Shown piece by piece: positions 1-11,300 of a stretch of 64,000 bases of DNA. A program made the position numbers and the translations under genes. This DNA comes from Melanocharis versteri (taxonomy: Eukaryota; Chordata; Aves; Passeriformes; Melanocharitidae), in assembly GCA_013397845.1 (NCBI GenBank), contig VZTG01005248.1:496357-560356 (forward strand), written 5' to 3'. Position 1 is the stretch's first letter. Each line of letters starts with the position of its first letter. The notes under the pieces are model-generated. The model searched no databases and was not told where the DNA came from. It was given only the letters and a program-made list of their open reading frames with translations.

Positions 1-1440
1 AAGCACAAGTCAAGTTTTCAACTCAGAAGATTGGGTCCTCTCTGAATACTGTGTGTATATAAATGTATAGGAATGCTATTACTCTATATCAATGTTTACA
101 TGTTACTATTTTTAAATTTCAGTACTTTTATAACTATTCTTAAGAATAAAAGTTTGGAATATTGACTCACATGTCTTCTAGCCTGCAATAGTTTGTCACA
201 AGATAACAAGAGAAGCAATATCTCTTTGAATGTTTGTCCAGACAAATACAAATGAAAGCTTAGAAAAGGACAAATATATCTGTGTTTTCAAGTAACTGAA
301 GTGCTTCAATCAGTGCTCAGTATTCCATTTATCTCATGTATTGAGAATTTCAGCGCCTAAATGTGAATAATATAATGGCATATGACTTATAACTAACTCC
401 AGACTCTGAGGGGGAGGTATGTGTATTTTTTCAGAGATTCTCCAATTTCTAAATTTATCTAAGTTTACAGTTTTTTAAACCAACTACTGAAACAAATTAG
501 AATAGTTACTTGCTGTAATTAATTAAAGAAAATTACCTCAATCCAGAACTATCAGAGTATTATAGTTGACTCACCGAGCTCGTTAAATCATATCCTGCAT
601 TCCTTAAAGCACTGGAAATTTTGCATCAGAAATGTCTTTTGAAGTGATTACAGCAGATGTTTTATAATGGACCATTTTAAACTTTAAGAATTTAAAATCT
701 TAACTTTTTTTTTGTCTAGATTGCCCATTCAAAGGGATGCTGACTCTTAATATTTGGGTTTAATATTGTCATTTAATCATATTTCCATTCAGGGTGCATG
801 AGTAATAAAGTTAATTAACTGGTTTAAAAATTGCACAACTATGTTGCTTTGTGCACAATTTTGTGTACGGAACTACCCAAAAAATTTTATTATATGCCTG
901 TTCGTATATAATTATGAAATGGTTTTGCATGTATATTTTGTACAAAATACACAGTTTTGTGAGTTTGTGTCAGATACATTTTATTTAGAACTAATGGCCT
1001 TAAATTTCACAAAACTCCTGAAATGATTGTGAATTGCCTTCAAATACTGTTTAAACTGGACATTTTCATTTTTTTTGTGTCACAGTTGTAACTGTCTTGT
1101 ATACGTAACCTTTTTCTTTGCATATAACCTGTTTACTACTTCTGTTTCTTACTACTGTATGTTGTAATGTACAGTATAAAACTAAGGTGCATTTTTTAAG
1201 CATGAGAAGTTTTTTGCCAGAAAGCATATCTTCAATATTAATGGCATATAACTATGTAAATGCAGAATCTTCCATTTTTCAATATATTTAACTTCCTTTA
1301 ACTATTTCATGTGGGAAATTACATTTTCCAAATAATTATTCTGTTAACGACAAAAAAGTTACTTTTTTTTGTAAAAAAAGAATCTTGTTTTATTTTTATT
1401 TCAAAACAGTTTTTACATAAATATGGACTTTAATTTTCTC
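1..1440. other. AT-rich, UTR-like sequence, no gene seen
   Basis: This stretch is strongly AT-rich with many T runs and short stop-dense frames. AATAAA hexamers on the plus strand occur near 145-150 and 804-809, and there are several ATTTA-like motifs. The texture resembles a long vertebrate 3' UTR, which would belong to a gene to the left of the window on the plus strand. I see no splice sites or coding frame that prove this, and AT-rich intergenic DNA is the alternative. Confidence 0.3.
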
Positions 1441-4400
1441 ACCAAAATATGTATTTCTTAGTGGATTGATGTTGCATGAGTGAAATTTGATACTTGGCAA
1501 CTACAAATTTTGATGAAAGTGCATCATAAAGAGTAAGTTTAAATCTACTGAGTGGTGGTGGTGTTCTTTCATCTTCTGCATTTAGTTTTGGGCAAATCAG
1601 TGTTGGCACTTTTGAAAAAGCTGAAGTTATACTATGTCTCTGTTGTTTCATTTGATTAGACGAATCTTTATGCTGATATTTGTACTGGTTCCCAGTGGGC
1701 CGTGTATGGGCCATGTATTCAACATACCACTAGAAGGCCAGAAAACAAACTTATTCAGCTGAGAGTAATTTATTATCTCTCCTTTAGCCAGTACCTTTTA
1801 TTAGTTCAAAGTTTAGTCTGTTTAGTCTCAAAATTAATTCAGCAGTTCATTTAACAAGTGAAAGAACTTTTAAGGAAAGGTGTTACTTCATTAAAGTTAT
1901 TTCGTCTATCTGGCCTGAGTACCAGCCTATTCTGTTCCACACTGTTGGGCACTTTTTCTTCTGTTTGGTATTGGGTTCTAAAATAACATATTTAATGGAA
2001 AGAAATAGTTGTGATAAGTGGACTGAGAATTCTAGTGGAAAAGGGCTCTTTCCAGACCTGTGAGGTTCCCCGTCTATGTGCTTGACATCTTGATTCTGTA
2101 ACGTGTGAGAATCATTACATAAACTCACATATTAGCTCTCATTCCAGTTTGGGGATGAAAGTTAATGCGCGGAGCTTGAATTTCTCCAAAAGATCACCTA
2201 TGGCCATTTTTACTCCTGGCTTTAGTCTCAAGAATAATGGAACAGAAAATTCTTACTCCTTCCCAAGAAATCCTAGCTGCTATCAAACTTATTAATTTGC
2301 CACGCCTGAAGAGTAGCACGGAGTATTCATGTTTATGAAAGGTAAAATGTGACATGTGTGACAAATGAGTTGTCCTGAGAGAACTGTTGGCCTTGACAAA
2401 AGCTCTCTTCCATTGGTCTCCATCTTGGAATAGATATTTTCTTTGTAATACATGCAGAAAATTTTCTGGTGGGGCAAACTGCACAAATGTTCCTACAAAG
2501 GAGGGGGTACGCTGGCTCATAGAGTCTAATTCAAGAGTGACTCTTAGGTTTGATTCAGACTAGTGAGGAGTTGTTTGCTAATCTGGAAGAAGAAACTGGT
2601 TTGATCTTGGTTACAAAATAGAATGTTGTAATTTTAGGCAAAGATGGAAAGCTATACAGTAGAATTTACATGGACTTCAAATCAGCTCAGTGGTCCACAA
2701 AAAAAATTTGTTGTGTGTGTTGCCATTGGGAGGTGTCTGAAGGAGATGAAGAGGATTCAGGAAGGTGGTATACTCTGAAAAGTTGCATTTTGGAAAGCTG
2801 GAAATTCTCACCTAAGTAGGAACAGATGAAATTCGCTCCAGGATACTTTATAAAATGGCTGAAACAAACAGAATGATAAATTATTTGTCATCTTTGAGAA
2901 CTAATGAAAAAATATGTAGCTGTGTATAAATGTAAAAGCAAGATATGTATGAAAAAGAATAGAAAAACTCAAAAAACTTTGTGACTGCTAAAGCCTAATG
3001 AAACCTCTACTAGAAAGGGAAGGAAGGTTAAATCAATTATTTAACAAAAGGATGAGCATTTAGTCCATTAGGGAAAACCTAAATACTCAATGTTTTTTTT
3101 CCTTCAAGCTTCACAGAAGAGGGATAATAATTGAATTAAATAGTCAATTAAATAAATCTAGACTAAGGTTTACTTCTACCAATAAAAATTTGCAACTAAT
3201 ACACTGTTTTGAAACAATTTTCTTAAAAAACAATATAATGAGTTTCAGGATAAAAAAGAGAAACAGCTGCTTTAATGAGATATTTTAAAAGCAAGGCAGA
3301 AGGTAACGGCCTTGTTTGAAGTGTTACAAAGTACTATAAGGCTGGTTAGATTGTTCAGAAAAACGCTATCAGTCTTCCATCATCAAACTCAAGAAACAGA
3401 ACAATTGCTGTTTCATAGGGACCTGTCTTGCTTTTGGTATTATTCACTCATTTCCATTGTTGAAGCAATATATAAAATTTTGTTATTAAATTATTGGATT
3501 ATATCAACTGGAGATAGTTTAATCACTTCTGAAAGTGGAATTAAAACTTGAAATTATTTTTATGAATTAGAAAAATTGCCTAAAAGAGGAGCAAATTCAT
3601 TCAGGGTAGATGGGTAAGAGTACCAGAGTAACAAAAACCTACTGCACAGTTACAGCACTTTTTGGCCGTGCAGCAATTCTTTAAAACAGTGTCTGAGGTT
3701 ATAGTGGATCACAAAACAGATATTGAGGGGAAGGTGTCGTAAGGAAAAGCACTGAATAATGGCCACCTGAGACAATCCATCCACTTGTTCTCAAAATAGT
3801 AAGGCCTTGGCTCATGTACTAGGTCCAGTTTTGAGACTTCAGATATCATGTGGATCAACTGGAAACTCAGAGGACTGTTGGGGCCTGAGGACTGTCAGAA
3901 CAATTTGGGCAAATGATCAGGGAAGATGTTCTTGGGGCAGCCCTCCCTACCAGAGGTTGTCTCTGTCTCTGAGTGAGCGAGCAGAGCAAGGATCGTGCGT
4001 GAGACCAGGACAAGCCCTACTGAATGAATCTCTGTGGGGGAGCAGGTGGATGTCATTGCAGCAGAAACATTTTCAGAAGGACAGACCATGTCCATTCCCA
4101 TTGTTGGGTTGCTGTTTCATACTGCTCATCTTTTTCATGTGAAATGTCCTCTACTTTTAAACTGGCTTATAGCACTTGTACACATTTTCTGCAGCACTCC
4201 ATGGTGGATTTTTGCTTCTTTGCCACTGAGTTGGTAGGGTATGATTTCGGGTTTTCTTTCCAGCCAGCATTATGCATTGCCATGAGTGTGCAAGTGACTG
4301 TAGGTGACTGGTATTTTCAAGTTGGCCATCTAAAGAAAGGGTGTAGAGTACTTCAGTTTGGAGCATATGCCTACAGCCAAACACTTGACAATAATAAATT

Positions 4401-7400
4401 TCATCACTGGAATTTTTATTCGATGATTTTTTTTGCAAAGGAAGGCTTTGAAGTGACTGGGTGTTCTTACAGATATGCCATCCTGCAGAAGGTGTAGGAG
4501 TGCTGTGAGACACTTGTCCAGTAATCATGCAGTGTGGGTCCTCGGGCAGCGTGTGCCACAGGTGGTGGGAGAACCTTCCCAAGCCACAGCAGGCTGTGGC
4601 TGTGCACTCAGCAACTCCATCACTTCTGCATTGCTTTGTTTCCCAGGGAACAAAAATTCTGCCCAGCCTTGAGAGGAACAAGATTGCCATAATGACTGAG
4701 GGGCCTCTGTGTCCCTGTGCCAAGGGCTGCTCTGTGGTTTGCTTTGCTTCAGACTGATCATGGAATCAAAGCAATTGACTGGATGTGCAGAGTGATTAGC
4801 ACTGAATGCTGTGTTTTAAATTGAGTGGGCCATCAGGACACAATCACCAGCCAGAGGGAATTCGAGGAGAAGCAAATTGTCTCTCTTCCATGAGCAAAGG
4901 GCTACTGCAGACTGTGGAGGAGGTGAAATACTTTCACTGGTACAGGCAGAAAGGCCCTGAAAGTACAGGAGTGACCAGGCAGCCTTGGTGGATGGCTTTC
5001 TGTGAGCAGGAGGGAATGGAAAATATCAATAGGTGGTCAAACCTGGAGGAAAGGAATAGAGTCCAGCTGGAGTCTCTCATGGCTGTTTCTGGCAAATGTT
5101 GTCATTAATGCAGTAAACGAAGGAGTTAGAGGCTACATTTATAAAGTGAATAAAAGTATCAGCTGACCAGGATTGCAGGCTGGGAGGCCTGAATAAATTA
5201 AAATGTGGTTTTGATGAATTGGCGGGAAGGTCAGGGAAAAAAAAGGGTGGAAAAGACTACATTCAGGAGGGAAATAAATAAGCACAAATGGAATGAAAAT
5301 AAAAGATACCTTTATAAGCAGCAGTTTGGGACTTAATAATCTGTGGATTACAGCTAGGCTGCAAACAGAATATGAATCAAATTGTGTTACTGCTGCATAA
5401 AAAGCAAAGATCATCCTGGAAGATGCTGACAGCAGTTGTGTTCATATGGCAAGAGAGATAATCATTGCTCCAGGCTAAGCTGTGCTGAAGCCTGAGCTTG
5501 GCACTGTGTCTGGTCCATGGGGCCACACTTTAGGGACAGCACAGACAATTTAAAAGAATGCAGGAGAGGAAAAAAAGCAGATGGTTTTTAACCTGTGAGG
5601 AAAAAATTAAAGCACTTGGGTGTGTTTTGTATGCAGATTACCAGAAGGAGTGTGGTAACTGTGTCCATGCAAGGGGTGCTGTAATGAGCTGCTCTCAGAG
5701 GCCGGCAGTGATGGGTGATGTTGCCGTCTTTGGCAGCAAGAGTGGCTTACGTGGGCAGATAGACAAACCTCCCAAACTGTCTGGAGGCCCCTTCTAGTGC
5801 ATCTCAGGGAAATTACATCATCTTTGTCTTAGAAATTTGTTTAGAACACTCTGAAGAGTTGCTAGGGCTTCCCTAATTGTGCAGCCTCCCTCTGAACAGG
5901 GAAAGAATACAGGTATTTGGATATCCTCCTGGAGCCCCCTTTGTCAGTCCTGCAAACGTAGGCGACCTAATGAAGAAAGAAGAAAGGGTAATGCAGAGGG
6001 AGAGGACTGGAGTGGATGGGTGATTAGGAAGGCACCAGGAGGGCTGAAGAAGGCCCTGGTGAGATCTTGTCTGAAATACATGTGTGCTTCCAGTCACCTG
6101 TTTCCAAAGTAATGGCCTCAAGGTGCTGGTGAAGAGAGAGAATCTTGGGAGACTTGCATCCAGTGGGCAGGTGAGATGACCAGCCCCTGTGTGTGACCAA
6201 AGGCTATGAGGAGGGAAAAGTCTCGTGGTGAAGGTCAGGTGAGGAGCAGGATATGCCAAGCAAATTGGTATAAGTGGACAGCAAGATGGGAGTCCCCATC
6301 TGTTTTGCAACAAGGTGTTGGAGCAGCAGTAAAACTGTCCCACTGATAATTAAGTACCATCAATTCTACAGTTGTGACATCCTGGCTTGATGTACTCGGT
6401 CAACTGTTGTTACCAGCCAAAACCCAGCAAAACTCAGAAATGTTCTCTATAATTCCTTTAAAAGGAACAACACAGAATATGCTGTCAGTTCCTCAAGATT
6501 CATAGCACTAGGCTATACTGATATATATATATATAGGTTCTTCAGTAACAAGAACTGGTATTTGCCTCATGTCTCTGATTCACTCACTGATAATAGACAA
6601 TTAAATCTCGGATAAAAGAATTGAAGAATCTTTAAGGGATGTTGGAATAAAGCTATCATTAGATTAACATTATCAGATGCCCTTAAATCTGTTCTTTGCA
6701 TGTTTATCATGTTAAAATTCAGAAATAAATGTCCCCCTTGTTGTGGAGGGGAAATCAGTTTACGATGCAAGCTGTAATTGTTCTCCCCCACTGACCTGTT
6801 GAGCTCACGGTTTGCTCCTCCAGCTGGAGCTGCAGACACTCTTTTGTTGTAACCATGACAAGTATTTGATAACAAAAACCCTGCTGGTTTTAAACATGAG
6901 TCATCTTCCTTTTCTCCTATCTAGACCTCCTCAAAACTTGTCTCCTTTCTGTAACTCAGACCTATACAAATCTCAGCAAATGCCACTGTGGTAGCCCTAC
7001 AAAAAGCCTAAAATAAAACTGCTTTTTAGAATTTTACTCAGTGATTCAATCAGTAGATCTGACACTATAGAGAAATCACATCTGCTAATAAAATTGGCTA
7101 TTTACCTGTTGCTAAGTGCCCTCCAGCACAGGAAGAGGTTTTACAGCATATAAAACCCCAAAGCCACACCTCAGTTGCAGACACACCACAGTTGCTTCTG
7201 AAGAAGCTTTTCTCATCTTGCTCAGCCTCTTGGAGGAATACAGGTAGGAAGAAGATGATGCCACTGTGAGTGTGAAAAACCACTGAATCGCAGCATTTCA
7301 TTATTGGAGGCATGCTGTCAGCTGCACTGCTACATTTCCCACTGCCCTGGAAGAATTAGCAAGAAAAGAAATGTGTTTGAGCACACACCCACGGTATTAG

Positions 7401-7600
7401 TGAGGGTTTTTTTCTGGCACTGTTGGGTATTTCATGGTACAGAAGGACTCTAAATGCTCGTTCATGTGTGCACTGTGTCATTATCAACAGATCTGTCTAT
7501 TGCCTGTCACCGCAAGTACCAGGCTTCCGAAAACTCTTTTTCACAATGGCAAAACCAACTGAAATGTTGCTTTATTTAAAACCTGTTAGACTGAAATAGG
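1441..7600. other. No gene or recognisable repeat
   Basis: Mixed-composition sequence with scattered open frames. The longest is 188 codons on the minus strand at 4157-4723; a 157-codon plus frame at 4024-4497 overlaps it. Neither shows a domain, and overlapping frames on both strands argue for chance. A short (AT)7 run lies at 6521-6535. I recognise no transposon ends here. Confidence 0.5.
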
Positions 7601-7647
7601 AAAAAGAGGACGTTTAAAGTATTGCTGTACTTCGTGGGTCGGTGCTG

Positions 7648-7681
7648 CCCTCCTCTCCCTCCTTTTCCTCCCTTCTCTCCC
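7648..7681 (+). repeat. 34-nt homopyrimidine tract
   Basis: An uninterrupted run of 34 pyrimidines (C and T only) lies about 140 bp upstream of the CpG island. Such tracts can form triplex DNA and are common near vertebrate promoters, but no function can be read from the sequence alone. Confidence 0.8.
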
Positions 7682-7789
7682 ATCCCCAAGCCAGTACCAT
7701 ACAGGGGAGCTCCTTCCTCCCAGCTCCGTGTGGGCATTTACCCTCACCCCAGGCCAGGTGGAGAGACCCCCGCAGGCACCTCCTCACAC

Positions 7790-8180
7790 CAGCTGTGTGG
7801 GACTGATGGAAAGGGACCGCACGAAAGGGACGCTGAGTTCTTGGTGCCACACAAGTCCCAGAGCACGGGGCAGGGGTCGCTTTGCCCGTGGTCTGCCCGC
7901 AGCGATGGCAGCATTGGCAGAGCCAGATGTTGCCCAGGCAGGGAGAGATCCCGAGGTGCCGGACGAGCTCGGGCAGCAGCCAGCAGGGCGCTGCACCCCG
8001 GGCTGGATGGCGGCTCAGGGCCGGCGGGCCTGTGCCGCCCGTGCCCCGGGCAGAGCACCGTCCCGGCTCGGCTCCGGGAGGGACAGCGCGGTGCCCAGCT
8101 CCGGCACGGCTCCCCGGAGCACCGCCGCAGGTAAGGTACGAGCCAGCAGCTTCGGAGCTTCCTGTCCGTGAGTCTTCTCG
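7790..8180. promoter_or_regulatory. CpG island, candidate promoter
   Basis: I counted about 34 CpG dinucleotides in 7801-8180, in sequence that is roughly two-thirds G+C. The observed/expected CpG ratio is therefore near 0.75-0.8, well above the CpG-depleted flanks. This meets the usual island criteria for GC content and CpG ratio, and the length is near 400 bp. There is no TATA box, and a homopyrimidine tract lies just upstream. Vertebrate CpG islands usually mark transcription start sites, and the strong plus-strand splice donor at 8130/8131 suggests transcription to the right. No LTR or CR1 ends are seen in it, so a repeat origin is less likely but not excluded. Confidence 0.6.
7905..8130 (+). 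other. Possible first coding exon (unverified)
   Basis: An ATG at 7905 (G at -3 and G at +4, a fair Kozak context) opens a frame of 75 codons plus one base. It runs to CAG|GTAAGG at 8130/8131, an almost ideal donor. The peptide begins MAALAEPDVAQAGRDPEVPD and is rich in Ala, Arg, Gly and Pro with no known domain. A pyrimidine-rich acceptor ending in TTTTCAG at 8315 would give a 185-bp intron. Continuing in phase adds only about ten residues before a stop, so a noncoding first exon (lncRNA or 5' UTR) is at least as likely. All plus frames and most minus frames are open here because of GC content, so the open frame itself is weak evidence; the donor inside the island carries the case. Confidence 0.22.
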
Positions 8181-8330
8181 TGGAAAACTCCCTGTAAGGC
8201 CAGCCTTGAGGAGCAGGGTCATCAGTGAATCCGGAGGGCTTTGGGAAAGAAGGGGGAAAATACCTACCGGCACCAGGGAGACTTTTTATCGGTAAAAGGG
8301 ACTTTTTCTTTTCAGAACAGGAGTCGGTGA

Positions 8331-11300
8331 GGATGCAGCTTGGCTGAGCTCTGCGCTGCATATCAGACACATGCTGCTGCAGTTGCTGCCCGGCTGAGGA
8401 GCACCAGCCCCGCCTGGATGCAGAGGGAGCCTGCCGAGTGCTCACCGGCCAGCCCAGGGCAGCCGGGGCTTTGCTTGTCCTGCAGCATACAGCTGCAGGC
8501 AAGGCTGTGTTTAAAATACACGAGCAGGTGCACCGAGCTCTGTGCATGGTCTCTGGGTGAGGTTTCCCAGCCGAGGGCAGTGCTCTGCCGTTCCAGCCAG
8601 GGCTCCCCAAGGGCAGATGTGCCTCTGCGCTCTGCCTCAGCACTGTGGGTGACCAAAGGCCCAGCTGAGTTGGTAGGAGCTGAAATGTGTGCTTTTCTCT
8701 CCAGAAGTTGCTGGCTTTTGCTGTGTGCTGGACTGCTGCGTGCTGTAAGAGGGGCAGCAGGGTGGCCAGGGCACCCCGCTGCTGGGTGGTCGTGCCTCGG
8801 GCCAGCATGCTCAACCCCCAAGGACAGCAGCAGGCAGATTTGATTGCAAGATAGGACTGCAAAGCTGTATTTCTAACATGGCAGGACAGGGCCCGCTGTG
8901 CTGCAGCTCATCAGGCCTGAGAAGCCAGCGAGCTCTTCCGGTTGCTGTTCCCTTCTCACTCTTATTACATTAAGGACCATCTAAATTGTGATTACTGTAA
9001 AGAAAACTAAATGATCCTGTCCTCCAGGTGCCTCATTATGGCATCTGTTAGAAATAAGCCAGTGACAGGCGGAGGAAGCTCCAGATATCTCAATTGCTTT
9101 CTAAAATTTGCATGAATTTCATTAGGAGTTGGAGTGCAGGGGTTTGGCCATGCATTGCTTTGCCTTCCCTTCCCTGCTGGCTTGTGCCTGTGCCCAGGCA
9201 GATGTCACAAGAGTTGAGGAGGGAAAAGCCTCTCTATGATTTGAAAACTCTCCCACCTGTTTGTTTTAAGTCTGTGTGCTGTGTTTAACCTCAAATCTGA
9301 GCTTCAGCAGAGACTTAGAGCAGGAGCACCTCCCTCTGCTCCCTTTCTTCCTACTGTCGTGCTTTCCATCCCTCCACCCTCATGGCTTGTCCAGCACCTT
9401 CTGCTGCACACAGGGCTGGAGTATGAGAACATTGCAGTGACAGCCACCCCTGTTTCACCATGACCACCCACCTGAGCCCCACAGGCAGCTGCCTGAGGGA
9501 GCAAGCCCCAGTGGGGCTTGGTGGGCCCTGGGCAAGGGGAGCGGGGCTGGCAGTGACCTCCTCCAGGACTGCCACCTGGTGCCTTGTGCTGCCTCTGCCC
9601 TGGCCCTGAGGGTTGGTTCAATAGCCCTTCTCCCGGGGCTTAAGGCTTTTTTATAGATTGAATCGTTGTGTATGTCCATCATCTGGACAATCTGTTCTGG
9701 GAAGAAGTAATAGCCCTCTTTACCCAGAGCAGCCAGCTGTACCTAAAGTCAGCCTCAGCAGGAGTGTGAGTGACACATGGCTGTTCAAAGCCACAAAGGG
9801 AGGCACTATTTTTGGGAACACATTTGTTTCCTCCAATATTTCCATCTGGCAGAGGCAGAAGAGTTGACGTCTGAAGACCTGTGGTCCAGGTGCCAGGAGA
9901 GCCCCCCCAGGCAGGGAGACAGGGCAGGTCTTGCTCTGGCAGTGGGTGCAGGCAGCCTGGGAGATAAGAGGGCATAAGCTGTGACCTCACAGATTTTTAT
10001 TTTAAACCCATTCCTGAGAGTGCTCTCTGACCTGTCAGCCCCCTCCTGAGAGCAAGAAATCCGTGCTGCAGCAGCTGAAGAGGAGCTCTTGCCAGGTGGG
10101 ATATGTGGTGGAGTATTGGATGAGTCAGGCATGAAGCTATTTCTCATTTACAGCTGTGTAGCTGCTGAGAAACCTTCAGTTAAACCTAAGCAAAACCTGA
10201 GCAAAACGTAGGCAGAATCACAGCTTTGATTGTCTTTGGAAAGCACTTTTCTCGTGAGGAAATCACCATTTCCCCAGCTGCTGGTAGGAGTTGATAGGAA
10301 AAGCAAGAATAACTCCCTGTCCTGTAGCATCAAAGAGTGGGAGGCAAATTTCACAGAGATCAAAGATATGAAATGGGTAAAATTCAATAAGGTAGGTCTT
10401 ACCTGCTGTCAGAAATCACCAGGTTGGCATTTGCTCTCACAAGGAACTGAGAAAAAACCTAAAAAAACTGACACAAAATGAAGGCATTTGCCAAATAGGT
10501 GCTTTCAACTAAGAGGCCATATATTAATGATAACCATGAGAAACTGTCTTGTGGTGAGCCTCCTTCCTTGGGTTCTCTGCTGGAAGTCTGTCCTTGCACA
10601 GGCTGTCCTAGGATACAGCTCTCTGCAGAGCTGGCAGCCTCGACTGATGACCAGTTATCACTGGAGGATCCAGGAGTAATTGCACAGAGTGCCTTGGTCT
10701 GCAACAAGCCCCTCCAAGGAAGTCTCCAGGTTTAAATTCAAGCACTTGGCACTTGAAGTAATGCCATGATAGTGCTCTGTAAAGCTGATGAAAATCTCTT
10801 TCTGGTCAAGTGTTGGCTGTGATGCAAGAAAAGGTTGTCTTGGAGGGTTCCATCTATTGTCATGGGCTCTAGTGGAAGAAAAAGGACAGAGCAGGGGTGC
10901 TGACCCCTGCGTGTGCATGAGCATTCATTTTGGGCTTAGAGGAGGACAAGGGGATTTGCAAACACAGTCACACTGCCAAAGGGACCCCATTACTCCTGTC
11001 ATGTCTTTCCCAGATCAGAAGGCAGCCCCACAGCCGGCGGGCTGGCTGCTAGAGCAGCGCTGGGCTGGTGGCTGGGTGTGTGTGGTCGGAGAGTGGTGGC
11101 AATGGGCACCACGGCAGGGATGTGGGAAATGGGTAGAGGAACAAGCACAGCACAGGATGGGTGTGCAGCCCTGCCGCCGCTGTCACCATTGGGCTCAACA
11201 ACACCGGTGACACCACCGGACAGCACTGGAGATGCCATCGCCCGGCAACCCCAGCCTGTGGAAGAGCAAGGGGCCACAAGGAGCTCCCTGAAGGAGATCT

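Noticed and set aside
4157..4723. 188-codon minus frame overlapping a 157-codon plus frame at 4024-4497
   Set aside because: Both strands are open over the same bases and neither peptide resembles a known family. One or so frame of this size is expected by chance in 64 kb read in six frames.
7744..8862. 372-codon open frame on the minus strand, the longest in the window
   Set aside because: It overlaps several plus-strand and other minus-strand open frames in the GC-rich block, has no domain, and crosses the plus-strand splice donor. GC content alone explains it.
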